A stretch of DNA of 64,000 nucleotides from Eutrophocola sp965661105 (GTDB taxonomy: Bacteria > Pseudomonadota > Gammaproteobacteria > Pseudomonadales > Pseudohongiellaceae): assembly GCA_965661105.1 (NCBI GenBank), contig CBFICR010000002.1, positions 51,260-115,259 of the forward strand, given 5' to 3'. The notes beneath the pieces were generated by a model. That model saw nothing but the letters and a program-made list of their open reading frames with translations. It was not told the DNA's origin and ran no database searches. Shown here piece by piece: positions 33,649 to 42,892 of the stretch (its first letter is position 1; each line of letters begins with the position of its first letter). Position numbers and translations under genes: made by a program.

Positions 33649-34536
33649 CTAACTGTGCTCTTCAATGAAGCGTTTAAGTTGTGGCGCTAACTGGTCACCT
33701 TCCAGCCCCAGGTAGAGAGCTGCGGAAAGATGATTCTGCCCCAACAAAAAAATATGCCGGGGCAATGTTTCTTCACTTGTACAGCCGTACCAGTATTTAC
33801 TGAGAAACTGTATGGTTTGAGCCTGAAATTTGGCCGGGTCATATTCCGCCATGGTCAACAGCAAAGGCAAATCAGCGCTCGCCAGGCCTTCCAGTGAGGA
33901 TCGTTCTTCATATAACAATTCGTTGTCTCCCACGTATGCCATTTCCATTGGCGTGGTGGGCATGGCTTCAAAGTCATAGACACCTGACAACAAAATAGCG
34001 CCGGCAAGTCCGTGGTCAGCACCATTATAAATTTCAGGATGTGCTATATAGCCTGCCGCATGCGCGCCGCCAGCGGACTGTCCCATTAAAAAAATTCTGT
34101 CTGCATCCAGACCATAATCCTTGCCATTGTTCTGGATGAATTCCACCGCAGCGCGAATATCTTCAATCCCGGCCGGCCAGGGATTCTCGGGTGCCAGACG
34201 ATAGGTCATATTGACACCGGTAAAACCGTTTTTTACCGCCCAGGCCCCAATATTCGAATAAAACGGGCTGCCCTCGGTATGTTTATCGCCAGCGATAAAT
34301 CCACCCCCATGAACAAACAGAAGTACCGGTTTAGCTTGCTGACTTTTATCAGCGCTAAACACATCCAGACGATGGCGCTCATCTTTCCCGTACTTCAGAT
34401 CACGCGTAATGTTTAAACCATCCAGGATTGACTTGTCTATCAAGGGTTCAATAATGGCACGGGTGGCCTTCAGTGTGTCCGGACTGATCTCACGACCGAC
34501 AGCTTTTATTTTTGCCGCGTATTCTGAAAAATTCAT
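33649..34536 (-). CDS. alpha/beta hydrolase, HSL/esterase family
   Basis: A 295-aa cytosolic carboxylesterase-like protein. Oxyanion-hole motif HGGG (76-79 in VLLFVHGGGFIAGDK), nucleophile elbow GQSAG with Ser154, and candidate Asp233 (MAEYDP) and His269 (GQNHLSAA) complete the triad. I start at 34536 (MNFSEYAAKIKAV); the longer frame upstream translates the heptad array (TSHKLQVTS) and is an artefact. The substrate is unknown. Confidence 0.85.
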   Translation of the reverse strand: MNFSEYAAKIKAVGREISPDTLKATRAIIEPLIDKSILDGLNITRDLKYGKDERHRLDVFSADKSQQAKPVLLFVHGGGFIAGDKHTEGSPFYSNIGAWAVKNGFTGVNMTYRLAPENPWPAGIEDIRAAVEFIQNNGKDYGLDADRIFLMGQSAGGAHAAGYIAHPEIYNGADHGLAGAILLSGVYDFEAMPTTPMEMAYVGDNELLYEERSSLEGLASADLPLLLTMAEYDPAKFQAQTIQFLSKYWYGCTSEETLPRHIFLLGQNHLSAALYLGLEGDQLAPQLKRFIEEHS

Positions 34537-34569
34537 AACCTTGTTACCTGTATTAATCCTGCTTTTGAA

Positions 34570-34621
34570 ACTTGTAACTTGTAACTTGTGACTTGTGACT
34601 TGCGACTTGCGACTTGTGACT
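34570..34621 (-). repeat. longest heptad array, 7 units, after the acetyltransferase gene
   Basis: Plus strand units ACTTGTA x2, ACTTGTG x2, ACTTGCG x2, ACTTGTG, then ACT. It abuts the stop of the acetyltransferase gene (34623). Positions 1-5 of each unit (ACTTG) are invariant and only positions 6 and 7 vary. Confidence 0.92.
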
Positions 34622-34622
34622 G

Positions 34623-35108
34623 TCATTCTTTTTCCGCCAAAGCCTGAAGGGCATCGCCAGCGACCCGATAGATACGCCAGTCGCTCATCTCGCGCGCGCC
34701 AAGAGATTTATAAAATTCTATTGAAGGCGTATTCCAGTCCAGCACACTCCATTCAAAACGACCACAGTTATTGTCTGTAGCAATTTTCGCGATATGAATA
34801 AGCAGCGCCTTGCCGGCCCCCTTGCCGCGATGCTCCACAGACACATACAGATCTTCCAGATAGATACCGTACTTGCCCAGCCAGGTCGAATAATTGAAGA
34901 AGTATATGGCAAAGCCCACAGCCTGCCCCTCAATTTCAGCCATCAGACAATAGGCTTTCGCATCCGAACCAAACAAGGTGTCCTGAATCATATCAGCATT
35001 GGTTTGCACTTCATGGGACAGCTTCTCATAAACGGCCAGTTCGTTGATAAAGTGGAGAATCTGCGAAGTATCTGCGGGAGTGGCTTCCCGAATCAGGGGT
35101 TTGGTCAT
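34623..35108 (-). CDS. GNAT family N-acetyltransferase
   Basis: A 161-aa acetyltransferase. Motif A is LYVSVEHRGKGAGKALLIHI (the acetyl-CoA loop) and the C-terminal part WSVLDWNTPSIEFYKSLGAR is typical of the diamine N-acetyltransferase (SpeG/SAT1-like) subgroup. I use the ATG at 35108 (MTKPLIREATPADTSQIL); the longer frame starts in non-homologous sequence. No strong binding site seen. Substrate not determined; a polyamine is a guess from the subgroup. Confidence 0.82.
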   Translation of the reverse strand: MTKPLIREATPADTSQILHFINELAVYEKLSHEVQTNADMIQDTLFGSDAKAYCLMAEIEGQAVGFAIYFFNYSTWLGKYGIYLEDLYVSVEHRGKGAGKALLIHIAKIATDNNCGRFEWSVLDWNTPSIEFYKSLGAREMSDWRIYRVAGDALQALAEKE

Positions 35109-35212
35109 TAGGATAATAATGCGATGTGGGTTTGGCTTCCTATTATAGGTAAGCACGGCCCGGAGCTAAAGGGTAAAGTCGCAGGCAGAATAGTGGGGCC
35201 TCATGGCTCCAT

Positions 35213-35242
35213 GTCGGATGGCGGCCTGCGGCCTTATCCGAC
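35213..35242. repeat. REP-like palindromic element
   Basis: GTCGGAT at 35213-35219 pairs with ATCCGAC at 35236-35242 around a GC-rich interior, and GGCCTTATCCGACCTAC resembles the right end of enterobacterial REP sequences. It lies between the acetyltransferase gene and cysG, next to a heptad array. Confidence 0.7.
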
Positions 35243-35250
35243 CTACGACA

Positions 35251-35271
35251 GCTTGTGACTTGCGACTTGCA
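35251..35271 (-). repeat. heptad array, 3 units, after cysG
   Basis: Plus strand GCTTGTG, ACTTGCG, ACTTGCA, ending 6 bases before the cysG stop (35278-35280). In the cysG direction it reads NNCAAGT and is followed by the REP-like hairpin. Confidence 0.75.
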
Positions 35272-35277
35272 ACTGCC

Positions 35278-36657
35278 CTATTGCCAGGCAAGCTTATCAT
35301 GCAGGCGCACCACATCCCCAACGATGATCAATGTGGGTGCCTGCACCTCTTGACTGGCAATGATGTCTGGCAATGTTGCCAATGTGCCGATAAATACCTT
35401 CTGTGACGGTGTAGTGCCCTGCTGAATCAAAGCTATCGGCTTGTCTGACGGCATGCCGTGATTGATTAACTCTTTGCAGATGATTGGCAAGCTCACCAGG
35501 CCCATATAAAAAACCAGGGTCTGTTCGGCTTCTTCTGCCAGGTTTTTCCAGTCCAGATCACAGGTATCATTCTTCAGGTGCCCGGTGACAAAACGCACCG
35601 ACTGCGAGTAATCACGATGGGTTAACGGGATTCCGGCATAGGCTGCACAACCGGAAGCAGCGGTAATACCCGGTACTACCTGAAAAGGAACCCCCGCCGC
35701 AGCCAGCTCCTGAATTTCCTCGCCACCACGCCCGAAGATAAACGGATCGCCGCCTTTCAAGCGCAATACCCTTTTACCCTCCTGCGCCAGAGTCACCAGT
35801 AACTTGCTGATGTCCTGTTGTGCCATGGTGTGTTGTTTACGCTGTTTTCCGACATGGATTTTTTCCGCATCCTGACGCGTCATATTCAGTATTTCCCGCG
35901 AGACCAGGCGATCATATAACACCACGTCTGCCTGCTGCATAAGACGCAGGGCACGAAAGGTCAGAAGATCAGGGTCACCAGGGCCGGCACCCACCAGATA
36001 GACTTCGCCGGCAGTACCAATATGATCGGCCTGTTCCAGCGCAGCATCCAGCAATTGTTCGGCCTTGTCTTTCTTGCCAGACATCATTTGTTCGGCAACC
36101 GGCCCGTTCATCACCGACTCCCAGAAGCGCATACGTTGACTCATGGAGGGAATACCCTGCTTCACTTTCTCCCGATAGTTACCGAGCAGTTCGGCCAGAT
36201 TACCAAACCCCGAAGGAATAAAAGTTTCCAGACGGGAACGCAACAGACGCGCCAGTACCGGCGAATTACCACCACTGGAAACCGCGACGATGACAGGAGA
36301 GCGATCAACGATGGAAGGAAAAATAAAATCACACATGGCAGGATTATCCACGACATTAACCGGAACAAAGCGCTGTCTTGCTTCTTCATAGACCTGCAAA
36401 TTGACCGCTTTATCATTGGTTGCAGCGACAACCAGTCTGACGCCATCAATGTCTTCAGGCTGAAAACGTCGCTGAAGAATTTCATGGCGTGTTTGTGTCA
36501 GCGTTTTCGTCAGTGCCGGATCCAAGTTCTGTGCTACCAGACGCACAATGGCACCGGAACGCAACAGCATATCTACCTTGCGCACGGCAACCTGTCCGCC
36601 ACCGACCACCAGAACTTTCTGGTCCTGGAGGCGTAACATAATTGGCAGATAGTCCAT
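35278..36657 (-). CDS. cysG: siroheme synthase, trifunctional CysG
   Basis: Makes siroheme from uroporphyrinogen III. The 459-aa protein fuses an N-terminal precorrin-2 dehydrogenase/ferrochelatase (VVGGGQVAVRKVDMLLRSGA, SSGGNSPVLARLLRSRLE) to a C-terminal uroporphyrinogen methyltransferase (EVYLVGAGPGDPDLLTFRAL, GGDPFIFGRGGEEIQEL, VPGITAASGCAAYAGIPLTH). Length equals E. coli CysG (457). Upstream of it, 31 bases apart, is serS; that order matches Pseudomonas. Confidence 0.96.
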   Translation of the reverse strand: MDYLPIMLRLQDQKVLVVGGGQVAVRKVDMLLRSGAIVRLVAQNLDPALTKTLTQTRHEILQRRFQPEDIDGVRLVVAATNDKAVNLQVYEEARQRFVPVNVVDNPAMCDFIFPSIVDRSPVIVAVSSGGNSPVLARLLRSRLETFIPSGFGNLAELLGNYREKVKQGIPSMSQRMRFWESVMNGPVAEQMMSGKKDKAEQLLDAALEQADHIGTAGEVYLVGAGPGDPDLLTFRALRLMQQADVVLYDRLVSREILNMTRQDAEKIHVGKQRKQHTMAQQDISKLLVTLAQEGKRVLRLKGGDPFIFGRGGEEIQELAAAGVPFQVVPGITAASGCAAYAGIPLTHRDYSQSVRFVTGHLKNDTCDLDWKNLAEEAEQTLVFYMGLVSLPIICKELINHGMPSDKPIALIQQGTTPSQKVFIGTLATLPDIIASQEVQAPTLIIVGDVVRLHDKLAWQ

Positions 36658-36688
36658 TGCTTTGTGACAGGGGCTCGGCAGTCAGGGT

Positions 36689-37975
36689 TCAGGCGGAGGG
36701 ATTCAGAATGGACTCAATACCACCCATATAGGACCGCAATACATCGGGAACGCCAATACTGCCATCTGCATTCTGGTAATTTTCCAGCACGGCGATCAGG
36801 GTACGTCCAACCGCCAGCCCGGAACCATTAATGGTATGCATCAGTTCAGGTTTACCGGTTTCAGGATTGCGCCAGCGTGCCTGCATGCGCCGGGCCTGGA
36901 AATCACCAAAATTACTGCAGGATGAAATTTCCCGGTAGGCATCCTGCCCGGGCAGCCAGACTTCCAGATCATAGGTAAGCTCAGCCGAAAAGCCGAGGTC
37001 GCCGCCGCACAACACAACAGTACGATATGGAAGACCCAGCTTTTGGAGGATAGCCTCGGCATTGAGAGTCAGCTCTTCATGGGCCGCTTTCGAATCTTCC
37101 GGTTTTACCAGCTGCACCAACTCCACCTTTTCAAACTGGTGCTGGCGAATCATTCCCCGGGTATCTCTGCCATAACTACCCGCCTCACTACGAAAACATA
37201 ATGAATGGCAGGCAAATTTCATTGGCAGCAAATTGGCATCGACAATCTCGTCACGGACAAAATTGGTGACCGGCACTTCAGCCGTCGGAATCAGGTAAAA
37301 GCCACGCTCGTCGGTAAGTTTGAACAGATCTTCACCGAACTTCGGCAACTGGCCAGTGCCATAAGCCGAATCCGCATTCACCATATTCGGTACATTAAGC
37401 TCAGTGTAACCATGTTCGCCGGTATGGGTGTCGAGCATGAACTGAACCAGGGCACGATGCAGCTTCGCGACTTCCCCTTTCATCACCACGAAACGGGAAC
37501 CGGTAATCTTTACTGCGGTTTCAAAATCCAGGCCACCTGACTGCTCACCCAGTTCAACATGATCTTTCGGTTCAAAATCAAATTGCCGGGGTTCACCCCA
37601 GCGACGAATTTCATGATTATCCTCTTCGGTCGTACCCTCTGGTACCGCCTCTGCAGGGATATTGGGAATCCCATGTAACAAGTCATCAAATTCCTCGGTA
37701 AGCGTATCCAGTGCCTGCTTACGGGATTCAAGATCGCTTTTCAGGTTTTCCACTTCCGCCAGCAATGGGGCAATGTCTTCCCCTGCCGCCTTCGCCTTGC
37801 CAATATTTTTTGAACGCGTATTACGCTCGTTCTGCAGGCTTTCTGTTTCTACCTGCAGGCTCTTGCGTTGTTCTTCCAGAGTTTTGACCTTTGCAACATC
37901 AAGGGTGTAACCCTTTTTCTGCAACAGCGCAGCAACAGTTTCAGGCTCCGTACGAACCCACTTCGGATCTAGCAT
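36689..37975 (-). CDS. serS: serine--tRNA ligase
   Basis: Class II aminoacyl-tRNA synthetase, 428 aa. N-terminal coiled-coil arm (about 25-100, rich in Lys/Glu) that grips the tRNA-Ser long variable arm, then the catalytic domain with motif 2 RSEAGSYGRDTRGMIRQHQF and motif 3 NGSGLAVGRTLIAVLENYQN. Between crcB and cysG. Confidence 0.97.
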   Translation of the reverse strand: MLDPKWVRTEPETVAALLQKKGYTLDVAKVKTLEEQRKSLQVETESLQNERNTRSKNIGKAKAAGEDIAPLLAEVENLKSDLESRKQALDTLTEEFDDLLHGIPNIPAEAVPEGTTEEDNHEIRRWGEPRQFDFEPKDHVELGEQSGGLDFETAVKITGSRFVVMKGEVAKLHRALVQFMLDTHTGEHGYTELNVPNMVNADSAYGTGQLPKFGEDLFKLTDERGFYLIPTAEVPVTNFVRDEIVDANLLPMKFACHSLCFRSEAGSYGRDTRGMIRQHQFEKVELVQLVKPEDSKAAHEELTLNAEAILQKLGLPYRTVVLCGGDLGFSAELTYDLEVWLPGQDAYREISSCSNFGDFQARRMQARWRNPETGKPELMHTINGSGLAVGRTLIAVLENYQNADGSIGVPDVLRSYMGGIESILNPSA

Positions 37976-38046
37976 TTGACTTCCAGTTTGTAATTAAGCG
38001 ATTAAAGAATTTCAGGTTTATAAATTATTAGTGTTCAGGAGCGCAT

Positions 38047-38421
38047 TTAAAAGAATACTCTCGAAAACATGAGGCCCAGCCATGCGGCAATTATACAGAC
38101 CAATACGCTACTCAGCACATAGGTAATTGCAGAAGCAATCTGACCCTGCTCCAACAGGCCAATAGTGTCCATGGAGAAAGTGGAGAACGTGGTAAAGGCG
38201 CCAAGAAAGCCTACTGTAACCAGACCACGCATTTCCGGCCCCACTTCACTGCGCTCGGTAATCAGGACAAAAGCCATGCCAATCAGAAATGAACCGACAA
38301 TATTCACCGTCAGGGTAGCCCAGGGAAATTTGCTTTCACTGGCCTTGAGAAACGCGGCATACACCCAGTAACGGGACATGGCACCAATGGCGCCACCGCA
38401 TGCAACAGCCAGATAGGTCAT
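38047..38421 (-). CDS. crcB: fluoride exporter CrcB/Fluc
   Basis: A 124-aa membrane protein with four helices. Signature segments are GGAIGAMSRYWVYA, TVNIVGSFLIGMAF (with the conserved Asn) and GFLGAFTTFSTFSMDTIGL (the Phe box of the double-barrelled channel). It is 24 bases after rarA. No fluoride riboswitch is visible; the gene appears to be part of the housekeeping operon, as in Pseudomonas relatives. Confidence 0.93.
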   Translation of the reverse strand: MTYLAVACGGAIGAMSRYWVYAAFLKASESKFPWATLTVNIVGSFLIGMAFVLITERSEVGPEMRGLVTVGFLGAFTTFSTFSMDTIGLLEQGQIASAITYVLSSVLVCIIAAWLGLMFSRVFF

Positions 38422-38445
38422 CGGATATCCCTGTGTTGTGGTTTA

Positions 38446-39789
38446 TCAGTCATAGCGTTTATCCGGACTTGCCTCATCAAGTTGACGAAAATAATCCAGC
38501 TTTTCCCGTATTTTATCTTCAAGTCCCCGGTCAGTGGGAAAATAAAAACGACTGTCTTTTAATTCCTCGGGGAAATAATTTTCACCCGCAGCATAAGCGC
38601 CAGGCTCATCATGGGCATAACGGTATTCCCTGCCGTAATCGAGATCTTTCATTAACTCGGTTGGCGCATTGCGCACATGGATGGGAACATCAAACGCCGG
38701 TGTTGCCTTTACCGTTTCCATGGCCTGATTGAAAGCGCTATACACGGCATTGCTTTTCGGGGCACAGGCCAGAAACACCAGGGCCTGGGCGATTGCCAGT
38801 TCGCCCTCGGGACTGCCAAGACGCTGCTGCACATCCCATGCATTCAAGGCCAGTTGCAAGCCCCGGGGGTCGGCATTACCGATATCCTCACTGGCCATGC
38901 GCACCACGCGCCGGGCGATGTACAAGGGATCGCAACCGCCATCCAGCATTCGGCACAACCAGTATAGGGCCGCATCCGGCGCTGAACCCCGCACTGCCTT
39001 GTGTAGCACCGATATCTGTTCGTAAAAGGAGTCACCGCCCTTATCGAAGCGCTTGCTGTTACCCTGTAGCAATTGCGTAAGGGCATCGTGGCCCAGACCA
39101 GGCTTCCCCTGATCATTTTCCTCAAATAAATCCTGAGCCACTTCCAGCAGGTTCAGCACACGCCGGGCATCACCATCTGCAGCACTGGCAATGAGTGCCT
39201 TCTGCTGGTCAGTCAGCGCAATGCCCAGTTTACCCAATCCTCGCGACTCATCTGCCAGTGCGCTTTCCAGAATATTGATCAGGGCAGCATCATCAAGACT
39301 TTTCAGCACATAAACCCGTGCCCTGGATAACAGCGCATTGTTCAGTTCAAAGGACGGATTTTCTGTGGTGGCACCAATAAAAGTCACAGTACCCTCCTCG
39401 ATATGGGGAAGAAAGGCATCCTGCTGACTTTTGTTGAAACGGTGCACTTCATCTACAAACAGGATTGTGCGGCGACCGCGCATATCGCGCTCCTGTTTCG
39501 CCTGATCAATGGCCTGACGAATTTCTTTTACGCCACTCAGGACAGCTGAGAGAGATTCCAGGTGGGCATCGCAGGCACTGGCTATTATTCTGGCCAGGGT
39601 GGTTTTACCCGTACCTGGAGGCCCCCAGAGAATCATTGAATGGGGAACTCCCGAGGCAACCGCTTCATAAAGCGGTTTACCCGGTGCAATGATATGGTCC
39701 TGGCCGGCAAATTCATCCAGCGTGCGCGGACGCATGGCTGCAGCCAATGGCTGGTAGCTGTCTTCTTGCTGGAACAGGGAGAGGCTCAC
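38446..39789 (-). CDS. rarA: replication-associated recombination protein A (RarA/MgsA)
   Basis: AAA+ ATPase acting at stalled replication forks. The 447-aa protein has Walker A GPPGTGKT (56-63), Walker B ILFVDEVHRF, sensor TFIGATTENPSFELN, and a C-terminal MgsA domain (FYEQISVLHKAVRGSAPDAA, YDHDEPGAYAA-like end). It follows lolA by 12 bases in the order ftsK-lolA-rarA-crcB-serS. Confidence 0.96.
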   Translation of the reverse strand: MSLSLFQQEDSYQPLAAAMRPRTLDEFAGQDHIIAPGKPLYEAVASGVPHSMILWGPPGTGKTTLARIIASACDAHLESLSAVLSGVKEIRQAIDQAKQERDMRGRRTILFVDEVHRFNKSQQDAFLPHIEEGTVTFIGATTENPSFELNNALLSRARVYVLKSLDDAALINILESALADESRGLGKLGIALTDQQKALIASAADGDARRVLNLLEVAQDLFEENDQGKPGLGHDALTQLLQGNSKRFDKGGDSFYEQISVLHKAVRGSAPDAALYWLCRMLDGGCDPLYIARRVVRMASEDIGNADPRGLQLALNAWDVQQRLGSPEGELAIAQALVFLACAPKSNAVYSAFNQAMETVKATPAFDVPIHVRNAPTELMKDLDYGREYRYAHDEPGAYAAGENYFPEELKDSRFYFPTDRGLEDKIREKLDYFRQLDEASPDKRYD

Positions 39790-39801
39790 GGCTGCAGGCG
39801 G

Positions 39802-40482
39802 CTAAAAGCCGGTATTATCGATCACTTCCAGGTCATCAACATCCGTTGGCATCTGGAAGATGAATACAGCAGGATCAATACTTTCATTAGCACGCACATT
39901 ACTGAAGGTCAGACTGGTTTTCTGCCCCAGGCTGTCTTCAAACTGCATTTCAGTAAGGGTGTTATCGACAAAGGACAGACTCAGGCGTTCAAACAGGCTG
40001 TCGGCGGCTTTCGGGGTCAGGATGAAGCGTTCCACACTGCCATAATCCATGGACGCAGAGGCGATATTATAGGAATCGGCAATAGCCGCTGCTTCGCCAT
40101 TGAGTAGCAGTACAGGCGTACGGCTGATGTCATTATTGAAGGCATCGATACTCACCTGCCCCAGATCATGCTCATAACGCCAGATGCGGGTGCCGTCAGT
40201 GAGCATTAATTCCTGATAGGGAGAGACAATTTCCCAGCTTACCTTGTTGGGCTTTTCCATCAACAGGCGGGCAACAGACTCCTGAATTTCACGGCCATCC
40301 TGATCCAGTGTCAGCACCTCGACCTGTGCCTGCAGGGTTTGTGTCTCCTGCAGGATCGCTGCCAGCGCATTGGCGGCATCGAGATCAGCATTAGCGGCGT
40401 CTTGCTGGGCCATAACTCCCCCTGATGACAGGCTAAATATTGTCAGCATGAGTAGTGTGCGCATATACCCGAAGGTCTTCAT
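39802..40482 (-). CDS. lolA: outer-membrane lipoprotein carrier protein LolA
   Basis: Periplasmic chaperone that carries lipoproteins from LolCDE to LolB. Signal peptide followed by the LolA beta-barrel half: QTLQAQVEVLTLDQDGREIQ, RLLMEKPNKVSWEIVSPYQE, DGTRIWRYEHDLGQV. The start is taken at 40482 (MKTFGYMRTLLML, 226 aa); MRTLLMLTIF at 40464 is an alternative and the longer frame to 40536 is unlikely. Between ftsK and rarA, 16 or more bases apart. Confidence 0.93.
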   Translation of the reverse strand: MKTFGYMRTLLMLTIFSLSSGGVMAQQDAANADLDAANALAAILQETQTLQAQVEVLTLDQDGREIQESVARLLMEKPNKVSWEIVSPYQELMLTDGTRIWRYEHDLGQVSIDAFNNDISRTPVLLLNGEAAAIADSYNIASASMDYGSVERFILTPKAADSLFERLSLSFVDNTLTEMQFEDSLGQKTSLTFSNVRANESIDPAVFIFQMPTDVDDLEVIDNTGF

Positions 40483-40552
40483 AAGCTTGAACAGGCCTTG
40501 TCGAGACAGATAAATTACTTTAATTTTCACGCTCAACTAATTGATTATATTG

Positions 40553-42892
40553 TCAATCTCTTGGTGGTGGTGGAGCAATAACCTCCCTGCTGCCATTGCT
40601 CCCCATTTCCGATACAACGCCGGCCATTTCCATGGCTTCAATCATGCGTGCAGCCCGGTTATAACCGATGCGTAGTTTGCGCTGTACAGCTGAGATAGAC
40701 GCCTTGCGGGACTCACAAACAAATCGAACCGCTTCATCATAGAGTGCATCATCCTCCTCAGAGTTCCCCTCCCCATCGCCACCATTTGAAGACAGGCCGG
40801 GAACACCGTCGCCAGACGAATCAGAGGTAATGCTTTCGATGTAGTGAGGCTCACCACGCTGCTTCCAGGCAGCCACCACTCTGTGTACCTCTTCATCGGA
40901 GACAAAAGCACCGTGAACACGCAAAGGCATGCCCTCGCCTGGCGGCAGGAACAACATGTCACCATGACCCAACAACTGCTCGGCTCCGCCTTCCCCGAGA
41001 ATAGTGCGCGAATCCACTTTGCTCTGCACCATGAAGGAAAGACGTGTAGGGATATTCGCCTTGATCAGACCGGTCAATACATCTACCGAGGGTCGCTGTG
41101 TCGCCAGAATCAGATGAATGCCGGCGGCTCTGGCCTTCTGGGCAATACGGGCAATAAGTTCTTCCACTTTCTTGCCTACCACCATCATCATGTCGGCAAG
41201 CTCGTCGACGATAACTACGATCTGGGGCAGCTCTTCCAGATCTTCCGGTACCTGGTCTTCAACCTCAACTACACTGAGTGGATCGGGTTTCCAGAGCGGA
41301 TCCTTGAGCGGCTCACCAGCGGCGATGGCATCGGCCACTTTCTTGTTAAAACCAGCCAGGTTACGTACCCCCATTGCCGACATCAGTTTGTAACGGCGCT
41401 CCATTTCCGCCACCGACCAGCGCAGGCCGTTAGCCGCATCTTTCATATCCGTGATGACCGGTGTCAGCAAATGGGGAATACCATCGTAAACCGACAACTC
41501 CAGCATCTTCGGATCGATCATCAGCAAACGGACTTCCTTGGGACTGGACTTGAACAGAATGCTGAGAATCATTGCATTCACCCCCACCGACTTACCTGAG
41601 CCAGTGGTACCAGCCACCAGTAAATGGGGCATTTTGGCCAGGTCTACGACAACCGGATTGCCACCGATATCATGGCCCAGGGCAATGCTTATGGGAGATT
41701 TGGCATTATCAAATTCAGGAGACGACAATACCTGCCCCAATTGGATGAGTTCTTTTTGCTCGTTGGGGATTTCAATACCGATCACGGTCTTGCCCGCGAT
41801 TACCTCAACAACACGCACGCTGGTTACTGCCAGCGAACGAGCCAGATCCTTGACCAGATTGGTAATGCGGCTGACTTTTACACCGGGCGCCGGCTGTACT
41901 TCAAAACGGGTAATTACCGGCCCGGGATTGATGGCCTCAACATTGATGTCAATACCGAAGTCCTTGAGCTTGATTTCCAGCAGCTTTGACATGGCCTCCA
42001 ACGCTTCCTTCGAGTAGCCCACCTGCTGGTTATCGTTCCACTCATCGAGCAGGGAAATGGCTGGAAGCTCACCCACCGAGGCCGATTCAAATAACTTGCC
42101 CTGTTTTTCTTTCTGTACCCGTTTGCTGGGCTGTTTCGGAGCCGTGCGCACCGGGGCAATCTCGATGGGCTTGCGCTTCTTGTCCTTTTCGATAAATTGA
42201 TCCAGGGCTACCTTGCGCTTGCTGATGGCACGCTGGGCTTCTGCCTTCTCCCGCTGCCCTTCTTTCCAGTGCTGCCAACGTTGAATGACCGTCTCCCAGG
42301 TCTGCAGGCAGAGTTTGCCGGTATTATCCACCAGCGCCAGCCATGACAAGCCCGTGGCCAGGGTAATGCCGAGAACCAGCATGGTCAGGAAAATCAGCGT
42401 GCTGCCGGTAAGGTCAAACGATGGCAATGCCACATCGGCAATAGCATTGCCCAGCAAGCCCCCTGCTGAATTAGGCAGTGGGGTGTCGAAATGCATCGTC
42501 GCCAGGGTCGCAGCACCCAACAGCGTGAGGATGACCCCCGCACCGCGCAGGGCAATCAGTTCCCAGGAAAAAGGTCGGGCTTCCTTACGGTGCCGGAAAA
42601 TGACGAGGGCACGATAAGCCAGTAACAGCGGAAACAGATACGCCAGGTAGCCAAACAGGAGGAGCAAAACATCGGAGATCCAGGCGCCGGTGCGCCCGAC
42701 ACTGTTAGCAATATTGCTTTCATCGCCAGTACGGGACCAACCCGGATCCATTGGCGAATAGGAACTGATAGCCAGAAACAGGTAAAGTCCAAGCGCCAGA
42801 AAAAGAATCATCAGCCCTTCTTTCAGAAAAAGGGCTTTGAGAGTGACAGCATGCTCCTCAACGGGAGCTGTTTTCGTATTTTTTTTGGCCAA
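40553..42892 (-). CDS. ftsK: DNA translocase FtsK
   Basis: Pumps the chromosome terminus at the septum and activates XerCD. The 779-aa protein has four to five N-terminal membrane helices (about 28-180), a short charged linker (about 210-270) and the motor: Walker A AGTTGSGKS near residue 430, IVIVDELADMMM (Walker B), and the C-terminal gamma winged helix (AVRFVCESRKASISAVQRKL, YNRAARMIEAMEMAGVV). The start is a TTG (42890-42892), the only plausible start of the frame, with a hairpin just before it (42900-42925). Confidence 0.96.
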   Translation of the reverse strand: MAKKNTKTAPVEEHAVTLKALFLKEGLMILFLALGLYLFLAISSYSPMDPGWSRTGDESNIANSVGRTGAWISDVLLLLFGYLAYLFPLLLAYRALVIFRHRKEARPFSWELIALRGAGVILTLLGAATLATMHFDTPLPNSAGGLLGNAIADVALPSFDLTGSTLIFLTMLVLGITLATGLSWLALVDNTGKLCLQTWETVIQRWQHWKEGQREKAEAQRAISKRKVALDQFIEKDKKRKPIEIAPVRTAPKQPSKRVQKEKQGKLFESASVGELPAISLLDEWNDNQQVGYSKEALEAMSKLLEIKLKDFGIDINVEAINPGPVITRFEVQPAPGVKVSRITNLVKDLARSLAVTSVRVVEVIAGKTVIGIEIPNEQKELIQLGQVLSSPEFDNAKSPISIALGHDIGGNPVVVDLAKMPHLLVAGTTGSGKSVGVNAMILSILFKSSPKEVRLLMIDPKMLELSVYDGIPHLLTPVITDMKDAANGLRWSVAEMERRYKLMSAMGVRNLAGFNKKVADAIAAGEPLKDPLWKPDPLSVVEVEDQVPEDLEELPQIVVIVDELADMMMVVGKKVEELIARIAQKARAAGIHLILATQRPSVDVLTGLIKANIPTRLSFMVQSKVDSRTILGEGGAEQLLGHGDMLFLPPGEGMPLRVHGAFVSDEEVHRVVAAWKQRGEPHYIESITSDSSGDGVPGLSSNGGDGEGNSEEDDALYDEAVRFVCESRKASISAVQRKLRIGYNRAARMIEAMEMAGVVSEMGSNGSREVIAPPPPRD

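Noticed and set aside
33583..34621. CRISPR-like short repeats
   Set aside because: The repeats are 7 bp, have no unique spacers and no cas genes are near. They are simple heptad arrays.
38421..38446. Fluoride riboswitch upstream of crcB
   Set aside because: Only 24 bases separate crcB from rarA, too short for the motif, and crcB is in an operon.
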